Source of the DNA: Brevirhabdus pacifica
GTDB lineage: Bacteria > Pseudomonadota > Alphaproteobacteria > Rhodobacterales > Rhodobacteraceae
Assembly (NCBI RefSeq): GCF_002797755.1
Contig: NZ_PGFI01000011.1
Location: 1,860,001-1,924,000 of the forward strand
Direction: 5' to 3'
DNA: 64,000 nt
A model generated the notes under the pieces. The model searched no databases. It saw only the letters and a program-made list of their open reading frames with translations, and had not been told where the DNA came from. This document shows, one piece after another, positions 1-9,798 of the stretch. Position 1 is the first letter of the stretch. Every line of letters starts with the position of its first letter. The translations under genes were made by a program, and so were the position numbers.

Positions 1-2
1 AC

Positions 3-671
3 CGTGCGCGCCGGTCGCTCGACCGCACGACCCTGACAACGCCGTTCAACCTACGGGTGACTGAGGTGACTGCGGAGCAGTTTCAGACCGTCGCCCCTGG
101 CCAGGTAGTGATCCGTGCCGACGGCATCGCGGCGGCCGAGGTCGTGGCGCATCTGCCGATCGACAGTTTTCGACGGCTCGTGGGAGATGCAGCGGAAGGC
201 ATCTCCCTGGCGGACATGATGAGCGACTTGCCCGTCACGCGCATCGATGTGACACTCAGCCCGCTGTCGGACCCGACCCAAATCTGGACCTCCCGCGTTG
301 TCCGGATCGAAGGCGCGCTGGATGCCCGTGCGCGCACCGTGCCGGTCGTGGTCAGGGTTGACGACCCCTATGAGGGCGCGGACCCGCCCCGCCGCCTGCC
401 GCTGGTGCCCAACATGCAGGTACAGCTTTCCTTTTCGGGCGCTTCCATGACAGGCCTCATCCCGATCCCCGAGGCGGCGTTGCATGGCGACATGGTGCGT
501 ATCCTTGGCCCCGATGACTTGCTGGAATTGCGCCCCGTCACCGCCGCCTTTGCGCAGGATGGCCGCGTCGTTATCGCCGCTGGCCTGTCGCCGGGCGACC
601 GCGTGGTGATCGACGACATCGCGCCGGCCATTCCCGGCATGTCCTTGACGCCGGTCGAGGCCCCGCAATGA
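3..671 (+). CDS. Efflux RND transporter periplasmic adaptor subunit (5' end outside window)
   Basis: C-terminal two thirds of a HlyD/AcrA-type membrane-fusion protein that links an inner-membrane RND pump to an outer-membrane channel. The frame is open from base 3, and the residues before the first possible internal start (TTLTTPFNLRV) are the usual end of the lipoyl/barrel-sandwich region, so the true start lies before the window. The remainder is beta-barrel plus membrane-proximal domain, ending in a Gly/Val-rich strand region (SPGDRVVIDDI). The stop overlaps the start of the RND permease gene by 4 bases (ATGA), which supports translational coupling and a joint role. The substrate cannot be told from sequence. 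Confidence 0.85.
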   Translation, partial: RARRSLDRTTLTTPFNLRVTEVTAEQFQTVAPGQVVIRADGIAAAEVVAHLPIDSFRRLVGDAAEGISLADMMSDLPVTRIDVTLSPLSDPTQIWTSRVVRIEGALDARARTVPVVVRVDDPYEGADPPRRLPLVPNMQVQLSFSGASMTGLIPIPEAALHGDMVRILGPDDLLELRPVTAAFAQDGRVVIAAGLSPGDRVVIDDIAPAIPGMSLTPVEAPQ

Positions 672-3600
672 TCCGCTGGTTCACCGGCCACCCGACGGCG
701 GGCAACCTGCTGCTTCTGTTGTTCCTTGCAGCGGGCATCTTTGCCGCGCCGGGCCTGTTGCGCGAAACCTTCCCCGATTTCCGCGCCGTCGAGGCCGAGA
801 TCACCGTGCCCTACCGGGGCGCTGCAGCCGAGGATGTGGAAGCCGCGATCTGCGCGCCGCTTTGGGACGGGGTGCAGGGGGTCGAGGGGCTGGAAACCTT
901 CGCCTGCACGGCCCAAATTGGCCGCGCGCGGGCCGTGGCAACCATGGCGCCCGGTAACGATGCGCTGCGCTTCGTCAATTCGCTGCGCACCGAGGTTTCG
1001 GCCATCGACACCTTCCCTGACCGTGCCGATCCCGCGGTGGTACGCGAACTGCACCGCTCCGATCCGGTCACATCGGTCGCCATCTCGGGCGATCTGCCGC
1101 TGGGCGAACTGGATCTTTATGCCGACGCCCTGTCGGACCGCCTGACCGTCCTGCCGGGCGTTGCCAGCTTGACGCGCGGGGGCCTCGGCACCCGGACACT
1201 TTTCATCACCGCATCACGCCCTGTACTCGATAGCCACGGGCTGACGCCTGCCGCCTTGGCCGCCGCCATCGCCGCGCAGAACATCGACCTACCCGCGGGC
1301 ACGCTGGAGGGACCGGGCACGGACCTGACCCTTCGCTTCACTGCTGAACGCGACACAGCCACGGCGCTGGCCACGATCCCGCTGCTGGTCCTGCCCAATG
1401 GCGCAACCCTGACGCTGGGCGATGTGGCGGAGATCGAGGAACGGTTCGAACCGCCGCAGGACCGGGCTTTTGTCGACGGGGTGCCTGCCATCCTGCTCGA
1501 CGTATCAAAGGCGCTGGATGCCGACGCGCTTCGGGTGCTGGACGGCGTTGCCGCGCTGGTGGCCGAGGAAACTGCCCGCCTGCCGGACACGATCTCCGTT
1601 GAAGTGGTGCAGGACGTGACATCGATCATCCGCGACCGTCTGGTGATGCTGGTGCAGAACGGGGTGATCGGGCTGGTGCTCGTCGTCGTGGTGATGAGCA
1701 TGTTTTTCCGCCCCGGCTTTGCGATCTGGGCCGCGATGGGTCTGCCCGTGGCCTTTGCGGGGGCTTTTGTCTGGATGGCGCTGACCGGGCTCAGCCTGAA
1801 CATGATGACACTGGTGGCGCTTCTGATGGCGATCGGGATCGTGATGGACGATTCCATCGTGATCGCGGATTCCATCGCGGTGCATGCCGCCAAGGGCGCG
1901 ACGGTGGAAAATGTGGCGGTAGGCGTCGCCGCCGTGGCACCCGGCGTGATCTCGTCCTTTCTTACGACCCTCGCCGTGTTCCTGCCCCTGGCCTTTCTGG
2001 CGGGCGAGTTGGGCGCGGTGCTCGAGGTTCTGCCGGTGGTCTTGCTGGCAGCCCTTGCCGCCTCGCTTGTTGAGGCCTTCCTGATCCTACCCCATCACCT
2101 GAAGGGCGGCATCAAGGACACTGCCCCCTCCCGCTTCCGCAAAGGCTTCGACGCGGGCTTTGACGCTTTTCGCGAAGGGGTCGGCGGTCTGGCCGATACC
2201 GCGATCAAGACGCGCTGGCTGGTCGCAGGGCTGGCCATCGGTGCCTTGATCCTGACCGTCGGCGCCCTAGGCGGCGGCATGATCAAGCGCGAAGCCATGC
2301 CCGAGATCGACGGCGACGTGCTCGAGGCGCGGCTGATGCTGCCTGCCGGCACCCCGCTGGCACGAACGGGCCAGGCCGTGGCACAGGTCGAGGCCGCGCT
2401 GGACCGCGTGAACGCCCGTCTGACACCCGAACAGCCCGAGGCGCAACCGCTCGTGATCCGCCGCATCACCCGTCTGGGCCGTAACCTGTCGGCGGGCGAG
2501 ACCGGCGCCCATGTCGCCACCGTCGCGGTGGACCTTCTGGGCGCCGAGACGCGTAACAGCACGCTGGACGAGATCGTCACACTCTGGCGCGAAGAAATCG
2601 GCGCCCTGCCCGGCGTGAACTCACTGATCCTGACCGAGCCGGGCATCGGCCCGCAAGGCATCGCGGTCGAGTTGCGCCTGACCCACCCCGACCTCGCCAC
2701 GCTGGAGGCCGCGGGCCGCGCCACTTTGGCGGAACTCGAAACCTATGCCGGTGTGCGCAACGCGATCCTCGACCTGCGCCTCGGCGCATCCGAATTACGG
2801 CTGAACCTGTCGCCCGGCGCCGAGGCCTTGGGGCTGACCGCCACAGATGTGGCTGGCCAGCTTCGCGCGGCCTTTCTCGGCACGCAGCTTGCGGAAATCC
2901 GGCGCGGCGATCTGGCCTCGGACCTTGAGGTGCGGCTGGCCGATGATGATCGCGTCAGCCCCACCGATCTGAGCAACTTCGAAATCGCCTTGCCCATTGG
3001 CGGTACCGTGCCGCTGTCCAGCATCGCCACTGTTGACGAGGCGCGCGGCTGGGGCACCATCACACGACGCAACGGGTTGCGCACACTGACCGTCGCGGCC
3101 GATGTGGACGGTCGCATTGGAAATGCCGACGCGATCACCGCACGGCTGTCCGAGAGCTTCCTGCCGGACCTCGCGGCTGCCACCCCCGGCCTGATCTTCG
3201 AGATCGGTGGGCAAGCCGCGAATTCCGCGGAAACCGTCGCCTCGATCCTGCGCGGATTCCTGATCGGGTTGGTGGGCATCTACATCGTCCTCAGCTTCCA
3301 GTTCCGCAGCTATGTCGAGCCACTCATCGTGATGGTCACCATCCCGCTCGCATTCCTGGGCGTGATCTGGGGCCATGTGCTGATGGGCTATAACATCTCG
3401 ATGCCGTCACTGGTGGGGGCGGCCTCGCTTGCGGGCATCGTGGTGAATAACGCGATCTTATTGGTCGGCGTCATCAATGACCGCCGCGCCGAGGGCCTGT
3501 CCGCCGCATTGGCCGCCGGAGCGGCCGTTCGGTCGCGGTTCCGCCCGATCTTCGTGTCGGTCTCGACCACCATCATGGGGATGGCACCGCTGCTGCTGGA

Positions 3601-3766
3601 AACCTCCACCCAGGCCCAGACGCTCAAGCCGCTGGTGATCTCCGTGGTCTTCGGCCTGCTCGCAGCGACAGTTCTGATCCTGTTGGTATTGCCCGCATTC
3701 TATGCAGCGCTTGAGGATGTCCGGGGTAACCCAAGGTCACCCGACGTGACGGGGCCACGATCCTGA
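668..3766 (+). CDS. RND-family efflux permease
   Basis: A 1032-residue inner-membrane pump of the AcrB/HAE type, full family length, using the proton gradient to export substrates through a tripartite complex. It shows the RND pattern: an N-terminal membrane helix (about residues 12-30), a large periplasmic loop, a block of helices, a second loop and a C-terminal helix block. The adjacent aspartates of the proton relay are present at residues 394-395 (IGIVMDDSIVIADS), matching Asp407/Asp408 of AcrB. It overlaps the adaptor gene by 4 bases and no outer-membrane factor follows, so the pump probably uses a channel encoded elsewhere or upstream. Sequence features suit a drug/hydrophobe pump better than a metal pump, but the substrate is not established. 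Confidence 0.93.
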   Translation: MIRWFTGHPTAGNLLLLLFLAAGIFAAPGLLRETFPDFRAVEAEITVPYRGAAAEDVEAAICAPLWDGVQGVEGLETFACTAQIGRARAVATMAPGNDALRFVNSLRTEVSAIDTFPDRADPAVVRELHRSDPVTSVAISGDLPLGELDLYADALSDRLTVLPGVASLTRGGLGTRTLFITASRPVLDSHGLTPAALAAAIAAQNIDLPAGTLEGPGTDLTLRFTAERDTATALATIPLLVLPNGATLTLGDVAEIEERFEPPQDRAFVDGVPAILLDVSKALDADALRVLDGVAALVAEETARLPDTISVEVVQDVTSIIRDRLVMLVQNGVIGLVLVVVVMSMFFRPGFAIWAAMGLPVAFAGAFVWMALTGLSLNMMTLVALLMAIGIVMDDSIVIADSIAVHAAKGATVENVAVGVAAVAPGVISSFLTTLAVFLPLAFLAGELGAVLEVLPVVLLAALAASLVEAFLILPHHLKGGIKDTAPSRFRKGFDAGFDAFREGVGGLADTAIKTRWLVAGLAIGALILTVGALGGGMIKREAMPEIDGDVLEARLMLPAGTPLARTGQAVAQVEAALDRVNARLTPEQPEAQPLVIRRITRLGRNLSAGETGAHVATVAVDLLGAETRNSTLDEIVTLWREEIGALPGVNSLILTEPGIGPQGIAVELRLTHPDLATLEAAGRATLAELETYAGVRNAILDLRLGASELRLNLSPGAEALGLTATDVAGQLRAAFLGTQLAEIRRGDLASDLEVRLADDDRVSPTDLSNFEIALPIGGTVPLSSIATVDEARGWGTITRRNGLRTLTVAADVDGRIGNADAITARLSESFLPDLAAATPGLIFEIGGQAANSAETVASILRGFLIGLVGIYIVLSFQFRSYVEPLIVMVTIPLAFLGVIWGHVLMGYNISMPSLVGAASLAGIVVNNAILLVGVINDRRAEGLSAALAAGAAVRSRFRPIFVSVSTTIMGMAPLLLETSTQAQTLKPLVISVVFGLLAATVLILLVLPAFYAALEDVRGNPRSPDVTGPRS

Positions 3767-3801
3767 CGCCGACAGGACCAGTCATCTTTTGGACCGCGAG
3801 T

Positions 3802-3815
3802 TTGATCTACTGCAA
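3802..3815 (+). promoter_or_regulatory. FNR-type box upstream of the first hemN
   Basis: TTGATCTACTGCAA fits the FNR consensus TTGAT-N4-ATCAA at 8 of 10 positions. Its centre (3808.5) is exactly 41.5 bases before the ATG at 3850, the classic class II activator distance if transcription starts at the ATG. A -10-like CATGAT (3838-3843, 4 of 6) lies where that start would need it. The site also shows that an upstream TTG at 3802 is not the start codon. Confidence 0.6.
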
Positions 3816-3849
3816 AGATCCCTGGCTTCGACCCGCTCATGATCGATAC

Positions 3850-5205
3850 ATGGAACATACAGATTCACTCAAGGCGCTTGGCCTTTTCGACGCGCGTGTC
3901 CCCCGGTACACATCATACCCCACCGCAGCAGTCTTTTCCCCGAACGTCGGCTCGGCTTTTCAGAAGCGGGCCCTTGAGACGTTGGATCCGGATGTTCCGG
4001 TATCGGTTTATATCCACATCCCATTTTGCGAGCGACTCTGCTGGTTCTGCGCCTGTCACACCCAAGGCACGCAAACCCTCGGACCGGTGGAAAGCTACGT
4101 CGAGACCCTCGAAGCAGAGCTGGACATGCTGCGCGGCACACTGCCTGATGGTTCGCGCATGGGACGGTTGCATTGGGGCGGCGGCACACCCACGATCCTG
4201 CCGCCACCGTTGATCCACCGACTGAGCAAGGCGATCCGCAGCGTCTTCCCCACGGCAGACGACTTTGAATTTTCTGTCGAAATCGATCCGACGATGGTCA
4301 ACCGCTCCAAGATCGTTGCGCTTGCGGCGGAAGGCATGACCCGTGCGTCCATTGGCATTCAGGACTTCGATCCCGAGGTGCAGCAGGCGATCGGCCGCCT
4401 GCAACCATTCGACATCACGCGCGCCTGCGTCGAAGACCTGCGTGCCGCCGACATCACCTCGCTGAATACCGATCTGGTCTACGGCCTGCCGCACCAGACC
4501 CTGGCACGGCTCGAAGATACCATCGATAAGGTGCTGACATTTGCTCCGGACCGCATCGCTCTGTTCGGGTACGCGCATGTGCCCTGGGTGTCGAAACGTC
4601 AAAAGCTGATCGACGAAAGCGCCCTGCCGGGTGATCTGGCGCGGTACACACTTGCCACACGCGCCGCAGAGCGGTTCGTCCAGGCAGGACTGGCCCCTAT
4701 CGGCATTGATCATTTCGCGGCCCCCGGCGATGATCTTGCGGTTGCCCACGATGCCGGGCGCTTGCGCCGCAACTTCCAAGGCTACACGGCGGACAGCTGC
4801 CAGACCCTGATCGGACTTGGTGCGTCCTCCATCTCGCGCTTTCCGGGCGGATACGTCCAGAACGCCCCGGCAACGGCCGCCTACAAGCAGCGCATAGCGC
4901 AAGCGATTTTTCCCGGATCGCGCGGCTACGAGATGACCGCAGACGATCATCTGCATGCGCGCGCGATCGAGACATTGATGTGTTACTTCACGCTTGATCT
5001 GGAAGATCTGAGCCGCGACTATGGTCCCCGCGCCTACACGCTCAGGCCTTGTCTGGAAGCCATCGAAACCCGTTTCAAGCCTTTCGCGAAATTAGTTGGA
5101 CAGCGCATTAGCATTCTACCGGAAGGTCGATCGCTGACACGTATCATCGCCTCGATGCTTGACCAACACGTTCCAGAGGGAGTTCGCTACTCGCAGGCAT
5201 CTTGA
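3850..5205 (+). CDS. hemN: Oxygen-independent coproporphyrinogen III dehydrogenase (first copy)
   Basis: Radical-SAM enzyme of 451 residues, near E. coli HemN length, that oxidatively decarboxylates coproporphyrinogen III to protoporphyrinogen IX without oxygen for anaerobic haem synthesis. The [4Fe-4S] cluster cysteines are Cys60, Cys64 and Cys67 (CERLCWFC), and the HemN opening RVPRYTSYPTA and the HWGGGTPT segment are present. I place the start at ATG 3850 because an FNR-like box covers the farther TTG start. No Shine-Dalgarno sequence precedes the ATG, so the transcript may be leaderless. It is a paralogue of the hemN at 30136-31476. A DUF1858 gene follows 111 bases later. FNR/anaerobic control is inferred from the box. 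Confidence 0.9.
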   Translation: MEHTDSLKALGLFDARVPRYTSYPTAAVFSPNVGSAFQKRALETLDPDVPVSVYIHIPFCERLCWFCACHTQGTQTLGPVESYVETLEAELDMLRGTLPDGSRMGRLHWGGGTPTILPPPLIHRLSKAIRSVFPTADDFEFSVEIDPTMVNRSKIVALAAEGMTRASIGIQDFDPEVQQAIGRLQPFDITRACVEDLRAADITSLNTDLVYGLPHQTLARLEDTIDKVLTFAPDRIALFGYAHVPWVSKRQKLIDESALPGDLARYTLATRAAERFVQAGLAPIGIDHFAAPGDDLAVAHDAGRLRRNFQGYTADSCQTLIGLGASSISRFPGGYVQNAPATAAYKQRIAQAIFPGSRGYEMTADDHLHARAIETLMCYFTLDLEDLSRDYGPRAYTLRPCLEAIETRFKPFAKLVGQRISILPEGRSLTRIIASMLDQHVPEGVRYSQAS

Positions 5206-5255
5206 GACGTCATCATGTTTAGGAGCCGCGCCACATGTGGAGTCGGAGGATAAGT

Positions 5256-5269
5256 TTGCGTCAGCACAA
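5256..5269 (+). promoter_or_regulatory. Weak FNR/Dnr-like palindrome before the DUF1858 gene
   Basis: TTGCGTCAGCACAA keeps the outer TTG...CAA of an FNR/Dnr box but only 6 of 10 consensus positions. Its centre at 5262.5 would place a class II start near 5304, just upstream of the ribosome binding site of the next gene. The anaerobic neighbourhood makes it worth listing, but the match is weak. Confidence 0.25.
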
Positions 5270-5316
5270 CCTTTGGAAAATTCCAGCGCATAGTCTGGTT
5301 TTCAAGGGAGGCATCA

Positions 5317-5529
5317 ATGAACAAACCAAACCTCGACGACCCCGACCTGTCTCTGGCCGATCTGATGACCCATTGGCCCCGGACCATCCCCGTATTTATT
5401 CGCCACAGGATGCTCTGCGTCGGATGCCCAATAAGCCGCTTCCACACCGTTGCCAACGCTTGTGCCGAGTACCATCTGAATGGGAAGGATTTTTTAGCAG
5501 AGTTGAAGCAGACAATAGATCTTGAGTGA
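5317..5529 (+). CDS. DUF1858 domain protein
   Basis: A 70-residue cytoplasmic protein that is one DUF1858 domain, seen in the arrangement of an N-terminal DLMTHWP helix, a VFIRHRMLCVGCPI core with Cys34 and Cys37, and a final amphipathic helix. Such domains occur alone or fused to hybrid-cluster/ScdA-type iron-sulfur and nitric-oxide-related proteins, often in genes induced at low oxygen; a precise function is not known. Start is fixed by a strong AGGGAGG seven bases before ATG 5317. A longer frame beginning at 5235 reads through a different phase and has no such signal. Its place after hemN suggests shared anaerobic control. Confidence 0.8.
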   Translation: MNKPNLDDPDLSLADLMTHWPRTIPVFIRHRMLCVGCPISRFHTVANACAEYHLNGKDFLAELKQTIDLE

Positions 5530-6305
5530 GCGTAATCTGCCAGGATCGGACACCGAGTAGTCCCGGGAGTGCGGGTCCTTTGAGAGCATGCGCAGCGAAC
5601 GGCAGAAAGGTCCGCATCGGCGGCGCTGCGACGAGGCGCAGCGAAAGGTGGGTTTAGATTCCCCGACTTGACGCAGCCTTCAACGACCGCTTCCGTGATC
5701 TGCGCCGCGACGCAGAATTGAGCTGGCCGCAGCTGCGTGTCATGCTGGAGTTGCATCGTTTGGCTGCCGAACGACCGGAAAGTCCCGCGAAACGGACCCT
5801 ACCAGCGCCAACTTCGAACGGCTGCTTTCAGCTTCGCGTCCAGCCCCTGCGAACTAGCCACTATCGATTTCTCGTCCCCGCTGAACACTATGAGCCCGCG
5901 AGCAAACTAACATCGGCCGACGCACCGATAAGCGTGCGACGCCGCGCGACATCACGCGATCGAAACATGAACATGTACTGCACACAACGCCTTTCAACCA
6001 CTTGAAATCAGGACCTAATCGCGTCCATCCATCATCGGCGCCACGGAAAGGCGGGCGGCCCGGCGGACCTCCGACATTCCTTGCTTTGCTGGCTTTGCAC
6101 TCATGATCAACGGACCCGCCTTCCTCGATTTCCGGGCCTTTTGCCCCCGTTTGGGGGGATGGTGCAAGAAAATGCTTCTATCCGGGCGAATTGCGGCGCC
6201 GCCCTGCCGCCCCGGCCAAGCCTGTCGGCGGTGGGTTCAGCGTCATTCCGCAGCGGTGGGATGCCTCACGGCCGCCCTGCGAAGGACGGCCGTGGGAGTT
6301 CGCGA
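5530..6305. other. 776-base gap without a convincing gene
   Basis: Several short open frames occur, but none has a ribosome binding site, recognisable family or codon bias like the neighbours. A 6-bp hairpin (GCTGCG at 5625-5630, CGCAGC at 5637-5642) sits in a segment rich in GCAGCGAA-type words. Base composition between about 5700 and 6020 is visibly more AT-rich than the flanking genes. The gap separates an efflux/anaerobic group from the pca catabolic group and may be a decayed insertion or recombination junction; no transposase frame can be read. Confidence 0.5.
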
Positions 6306-7504
<1,199 letters not shown>

Positions 7505-7505
<1 letters not shown>

Positions 7506-8197
7506 CAGATCCCCTCCGGCACGACGATGGCACCGACCTCGCCCTCGATGTGCAGCCGGGCGCCGGTCACCGCCTGCAACTCCTCAAGGCTGATCGCCGG
7601 CAGCTTGTCGCGCAGCACGAACCGCCCCTCGGCGATGTCGATCACCGCCAGCGAGGTATAGACTCGGGTCACGCAGCCCACGCCTGTCAGCGGAAAGGTG
7701 CACTCCTCGACCAGTTTCGGGCCGCCGTCCTTGGTGACATGGTCGGTCACCACCGCCACGCGCCTTGCGCCATGCACCAGGTCCATGGCCCCGCCCACGG
7801 CCGGAACCCCCTTGGACCCCACGCGCCAGTTCGCCAGATCGCCGTTCTGCGCGACCTGGTAGGCGCCCAGCACGGCAAGATCCAGATGCCCGCCCCGGAC
7901 CATGGCGAAGCTGTCGGCATGGTGGAAAAAGGACGCGCCGGGATTGAGGGTGATCGCCTTCTTACCCGCGTTGATGAGGTCCCAGTCCTCCTCCCCCTCT
8001 GCGGGGGCCCGGCCGAAGCCCAGCACGCCGTTCTCGGTGTGGTAGGTCACGTTGCGACCCTCGGGCTGGAACTTGGCGATCATCTCGGGAAAGCCGATCC
8101 CGAGGTTCACATACGAGCCGTCCTCGAGGTCCTGCGCGGCGCGCCACGCGATCTGGGCATTGCTCAGCTTGTCTTCCATCAGATTGAAACCGGACAT
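7505..8197 (-). CDS. pcaJ: 3-oxoacid (3-oxoadipate) CoA-transferase, beta subunit
   Basis: A 230-residue B subunit of a family I CoA-transferase, which with PcaI moves CoA from succinyl-CoA to 3-oxoadipate. The catalytic glutamate motif ENGVLG (after TYHT) is present, followed by the GGAMDL segment typical of B subunits. Start and stop overlap its neighbours by one base on each side (TGATG junctions), as in a coupled pcaIJF operon. The direct link to PcaF favours 3-oxoadipate over acetoacetate as substrate, although close relatives act on acetoacetate. Confidence 0.9.
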
Positions 8198-8916
8198 CAG
8201 TAGATCACTCCCGTGCGGACGAGCATTTCTTCTTGCTGGGGTTCGGACACCTCGACGACCACGTCGACAAAGATGCCGGGGGTGATGACCGCCTCGGGGG
8301 CGATGCTGCCGGGGGCGCCCAGGTTCGAGACCTGCGCGATCGTGCGATCAGCGGCCATGGCCATCAGCGGGTTGAAATTGCGGCCCGCCAGCCGATAGGT
8401 CAGGTTGCCCGCCTCGTCGCCGTCATGCCCCTTCACCAGCGCAAAGTCGGCCTTCAACCACCGCTCGCGCACGTACATCTTGCCGTCGAACTCCTCGCTG
8501 GGCTTGCCCTCGGCCAGTTCGGTCCCGAAGGAGGTCGGGGTATAGAACGCGGGAATACCGGCGCCGGCAGCGCGGATACGTTCGGCAAGGGTGCCCTGCG
8601 GGACCAGTTCCAGTGCGATCTCCCCGGCCAGGTATTTCTCGTTGAAGGCCTCGGCGTTCGAGCTGCGTGGGAAGGAGCAGATCATCTTTCCGACCATACC
8701 CGCCTTGATCATCGCGGCGATCCCGATGGAGCCGTTGCCCGCGTTGTTGTTGATCAGGGTCAGGTTGCTTGGGCTGCCGGTGGCCCGAAAACGATCGATC
8801 AGCGCATGGATAAGCTCGATCGGGGCGCCGGAGCCGCCGAAGCCGCCGATCATGATCTGGGCGCCGTCGGGGATATCCGCGATCGCGTCGGCGACGCTGG
8901 GCGAAACCTTGGTCAT
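8197..8916 (-). CDS. pcaI: 3-oxoacid (3-oxoadipate) CoA-transferase, alpha subunit
   Basis: A 239-residue A subunit of the same family I CoA-transferase. It carries the glycine-rich GGFGGSGAP loop near residue 25 that lines the CoA site, and a standard A-subunit length. I choose ATG 8916 rather than an upstream start because AAGGAGGA lies six bases before it. It is the first gene of the pcaIJF operon, divergent from an IclR-type regulator, with three GTTCA-type repeats between them. Confidence 0.9.
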   Translation of the reverse strand: MTKVSPSVADAIADIPDGAQIMIGGFGGSGAPIELIHALIDRFRATGSPSNLTLINNNAGNGSIGIAAMIKAGMVGKMICSFPRSSNAEAFNEKYLAGEIALELVPQGTLAERIRAAGAGIPAFYTPTSFGTELAEGKPSEEFDGKMYVRERWLKADFALVKGHDGDEAGNLTYRLAGRNFNPLMAMAADRTIAQVSNLGAPGSIAPEAVITPGIFVDVVVEVSEPQQEEMLVRTGVIY

Positions 8917-8978
8917 GAGAGTCCTCCTTGGATTGGTCCCGAGATACTCCCGGCCCACCCACCAAGGCGAGGGCGTTT

Positions 8979-9030
8979 GTTCACATGTTGATATTTGTTC
9001 AAATGGCGCATATCAGCGTTCACATGTTGA
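8979..9030. promoter_or_regulatory. Three direct GTTCA[C/A]ATG repeats, candidate IclR-family operator
   Basis: GTTCACATGTTGA occurs at 8979-8991 and again, identically, at 9018-9030. A partial copy GTTCAAATGG lies between at 8997-9006. Spacings of 18 and 21 bases put the copies about two helical turns apart. The IclR-family regulators PcaU and PobR are known to bind sets of repeated 10-bp half sites beginning GTTC, so this is probably the binding region controlling both the pca operon and its regulator. The last copy overlaps the regulator start codon. Confidence 0.65.
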
Positions 9031-9782
9031 CGAAGCCGACAGATTACATCGCGTCGCTGGCCAAGGGGCTGAAGGTGATCGAGGCCTTCGGCGCCGACAC
9101 CCCGCGCCTGTCCATTGCCGAGGCTGCTGCCGCCAGCGGCTTTGACCGCGCCACCGCCCGCCGCGTGCTGCTTACCCTGCACCGCGAGGGCTACGCCGAT
9201 TACGACGGAAAATTCTTCACGCTCACCCCGCGCATCCTGCGGCTGGGGATCGCCACCCTCGCCTCGATGCCGCTTTCGCGCATGGTACAGCCCTGGCTGG
9301 ATCAGCTGACCGAACAGATCGGGCAAAGCTGCTCGGTCGCGATCCTGGACTTGAGAGAGATCGTCTATATTGCCCGCGCGGCCCAGACCCGCGTGATGTC
9401 GATCGGGCTGATGCCCGGCTCGCGCCTGCCTGCCCATTGCACATCGCTGGGGCGGGTCCTGCTGGCCGCCCTGCCCCGCGACGAAGCGCAATCGATCATC
9501 GAGACCTCGGACCTTGCCCCCCGCACCCGGTTCTCGCTCACCGAACCGGGGGAGGTGATGGCCCGGATTGCAAAGGCGGGCGAAGACGGTTTCGCCATCA
9601 TCGACCAGGAGGTGGAGCTTGGCCTGAGGTCCGTCGCCGTCCCGCTTTTCGACCGGCACGGCAAGGTGGTCGCCGCCCTCAACACCGGGCTTGCGGCAAG
9701 TCAGATGGAGGTGCCCGAGATGGTCAGCCAGCTTCTTCCCGCACTTCTGAGGGTTCAGTCGGGCCTGCGCCGGGTGCTCTAG
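9024..9782 (+). CDS. IclR-family transcriptional regulator of the pca genes (PcaR/PcaU-like)
   Basis: A 252-residue IclR protein with an N-terminal winged helix-turn-helix (residues about 10-75, LSIAEAAAASGFDRATARRV) and a C-terminal effector domain with the family HCTSLGRVLLA and IDQEVELGLRS segments. In relatives this domain senses beta-ketoadipate or protocatechuate. It is divergent from pcaI, the usual position for its target operon. Possible starts are ATG 9003 and ATG 9024; I use 9024 because about 20 residues then precede the helix-turn-helix as in relatives. Neither start has a strong ribosome binding site. Confidence 0.85.
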   Translation: MLTKPTDYIASLAKGLKVIEAFGADTPRLSIAEAAAASGFDRATARRVLLTLHREGYADYDGKFFTLTPRILRLGIATLASMPLSRMVQPWLDQLTEQIGQSCSVAILDLREIVYIARAAQTRVMSIGLMPGSRLPAHCTSLGRVLLAALPRDEAQSIIETSDLAPRTRFSLTEPGEVMARIAKAGEDGFAIIDQEVELGLRSVAVPLFDRHGKVVAALNTGLAASQMEVPEMVSQLLPALLRVQSGLRRVL

Positions 9783-9798
9783 GCCGACTGGCGGAACC

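Noticed and set aside
51-668. Long reverse-strand frame opposite the efflux adaptor
   Set aside because: A shadow of GC-rich coding sequence; its protein is Arg/Gly/His-rich with no family pattern. The same holds for many long antisense frames in the window, such as those opposite ccoN, ccoI and the hybrid kinase.
3802-3849. TTG at 3802 as the start of the first hemN
   Set aside because: It lies inside the FNR-like box and adds residues that HemN proteins lack; ATG 3850 gives the normal length.
5718-6005. 95-codon frame in the gap after the DUF1858 gene
   Set aside because: No ribosome binding site, no recognisable domain and codon use unlike the neighbours.
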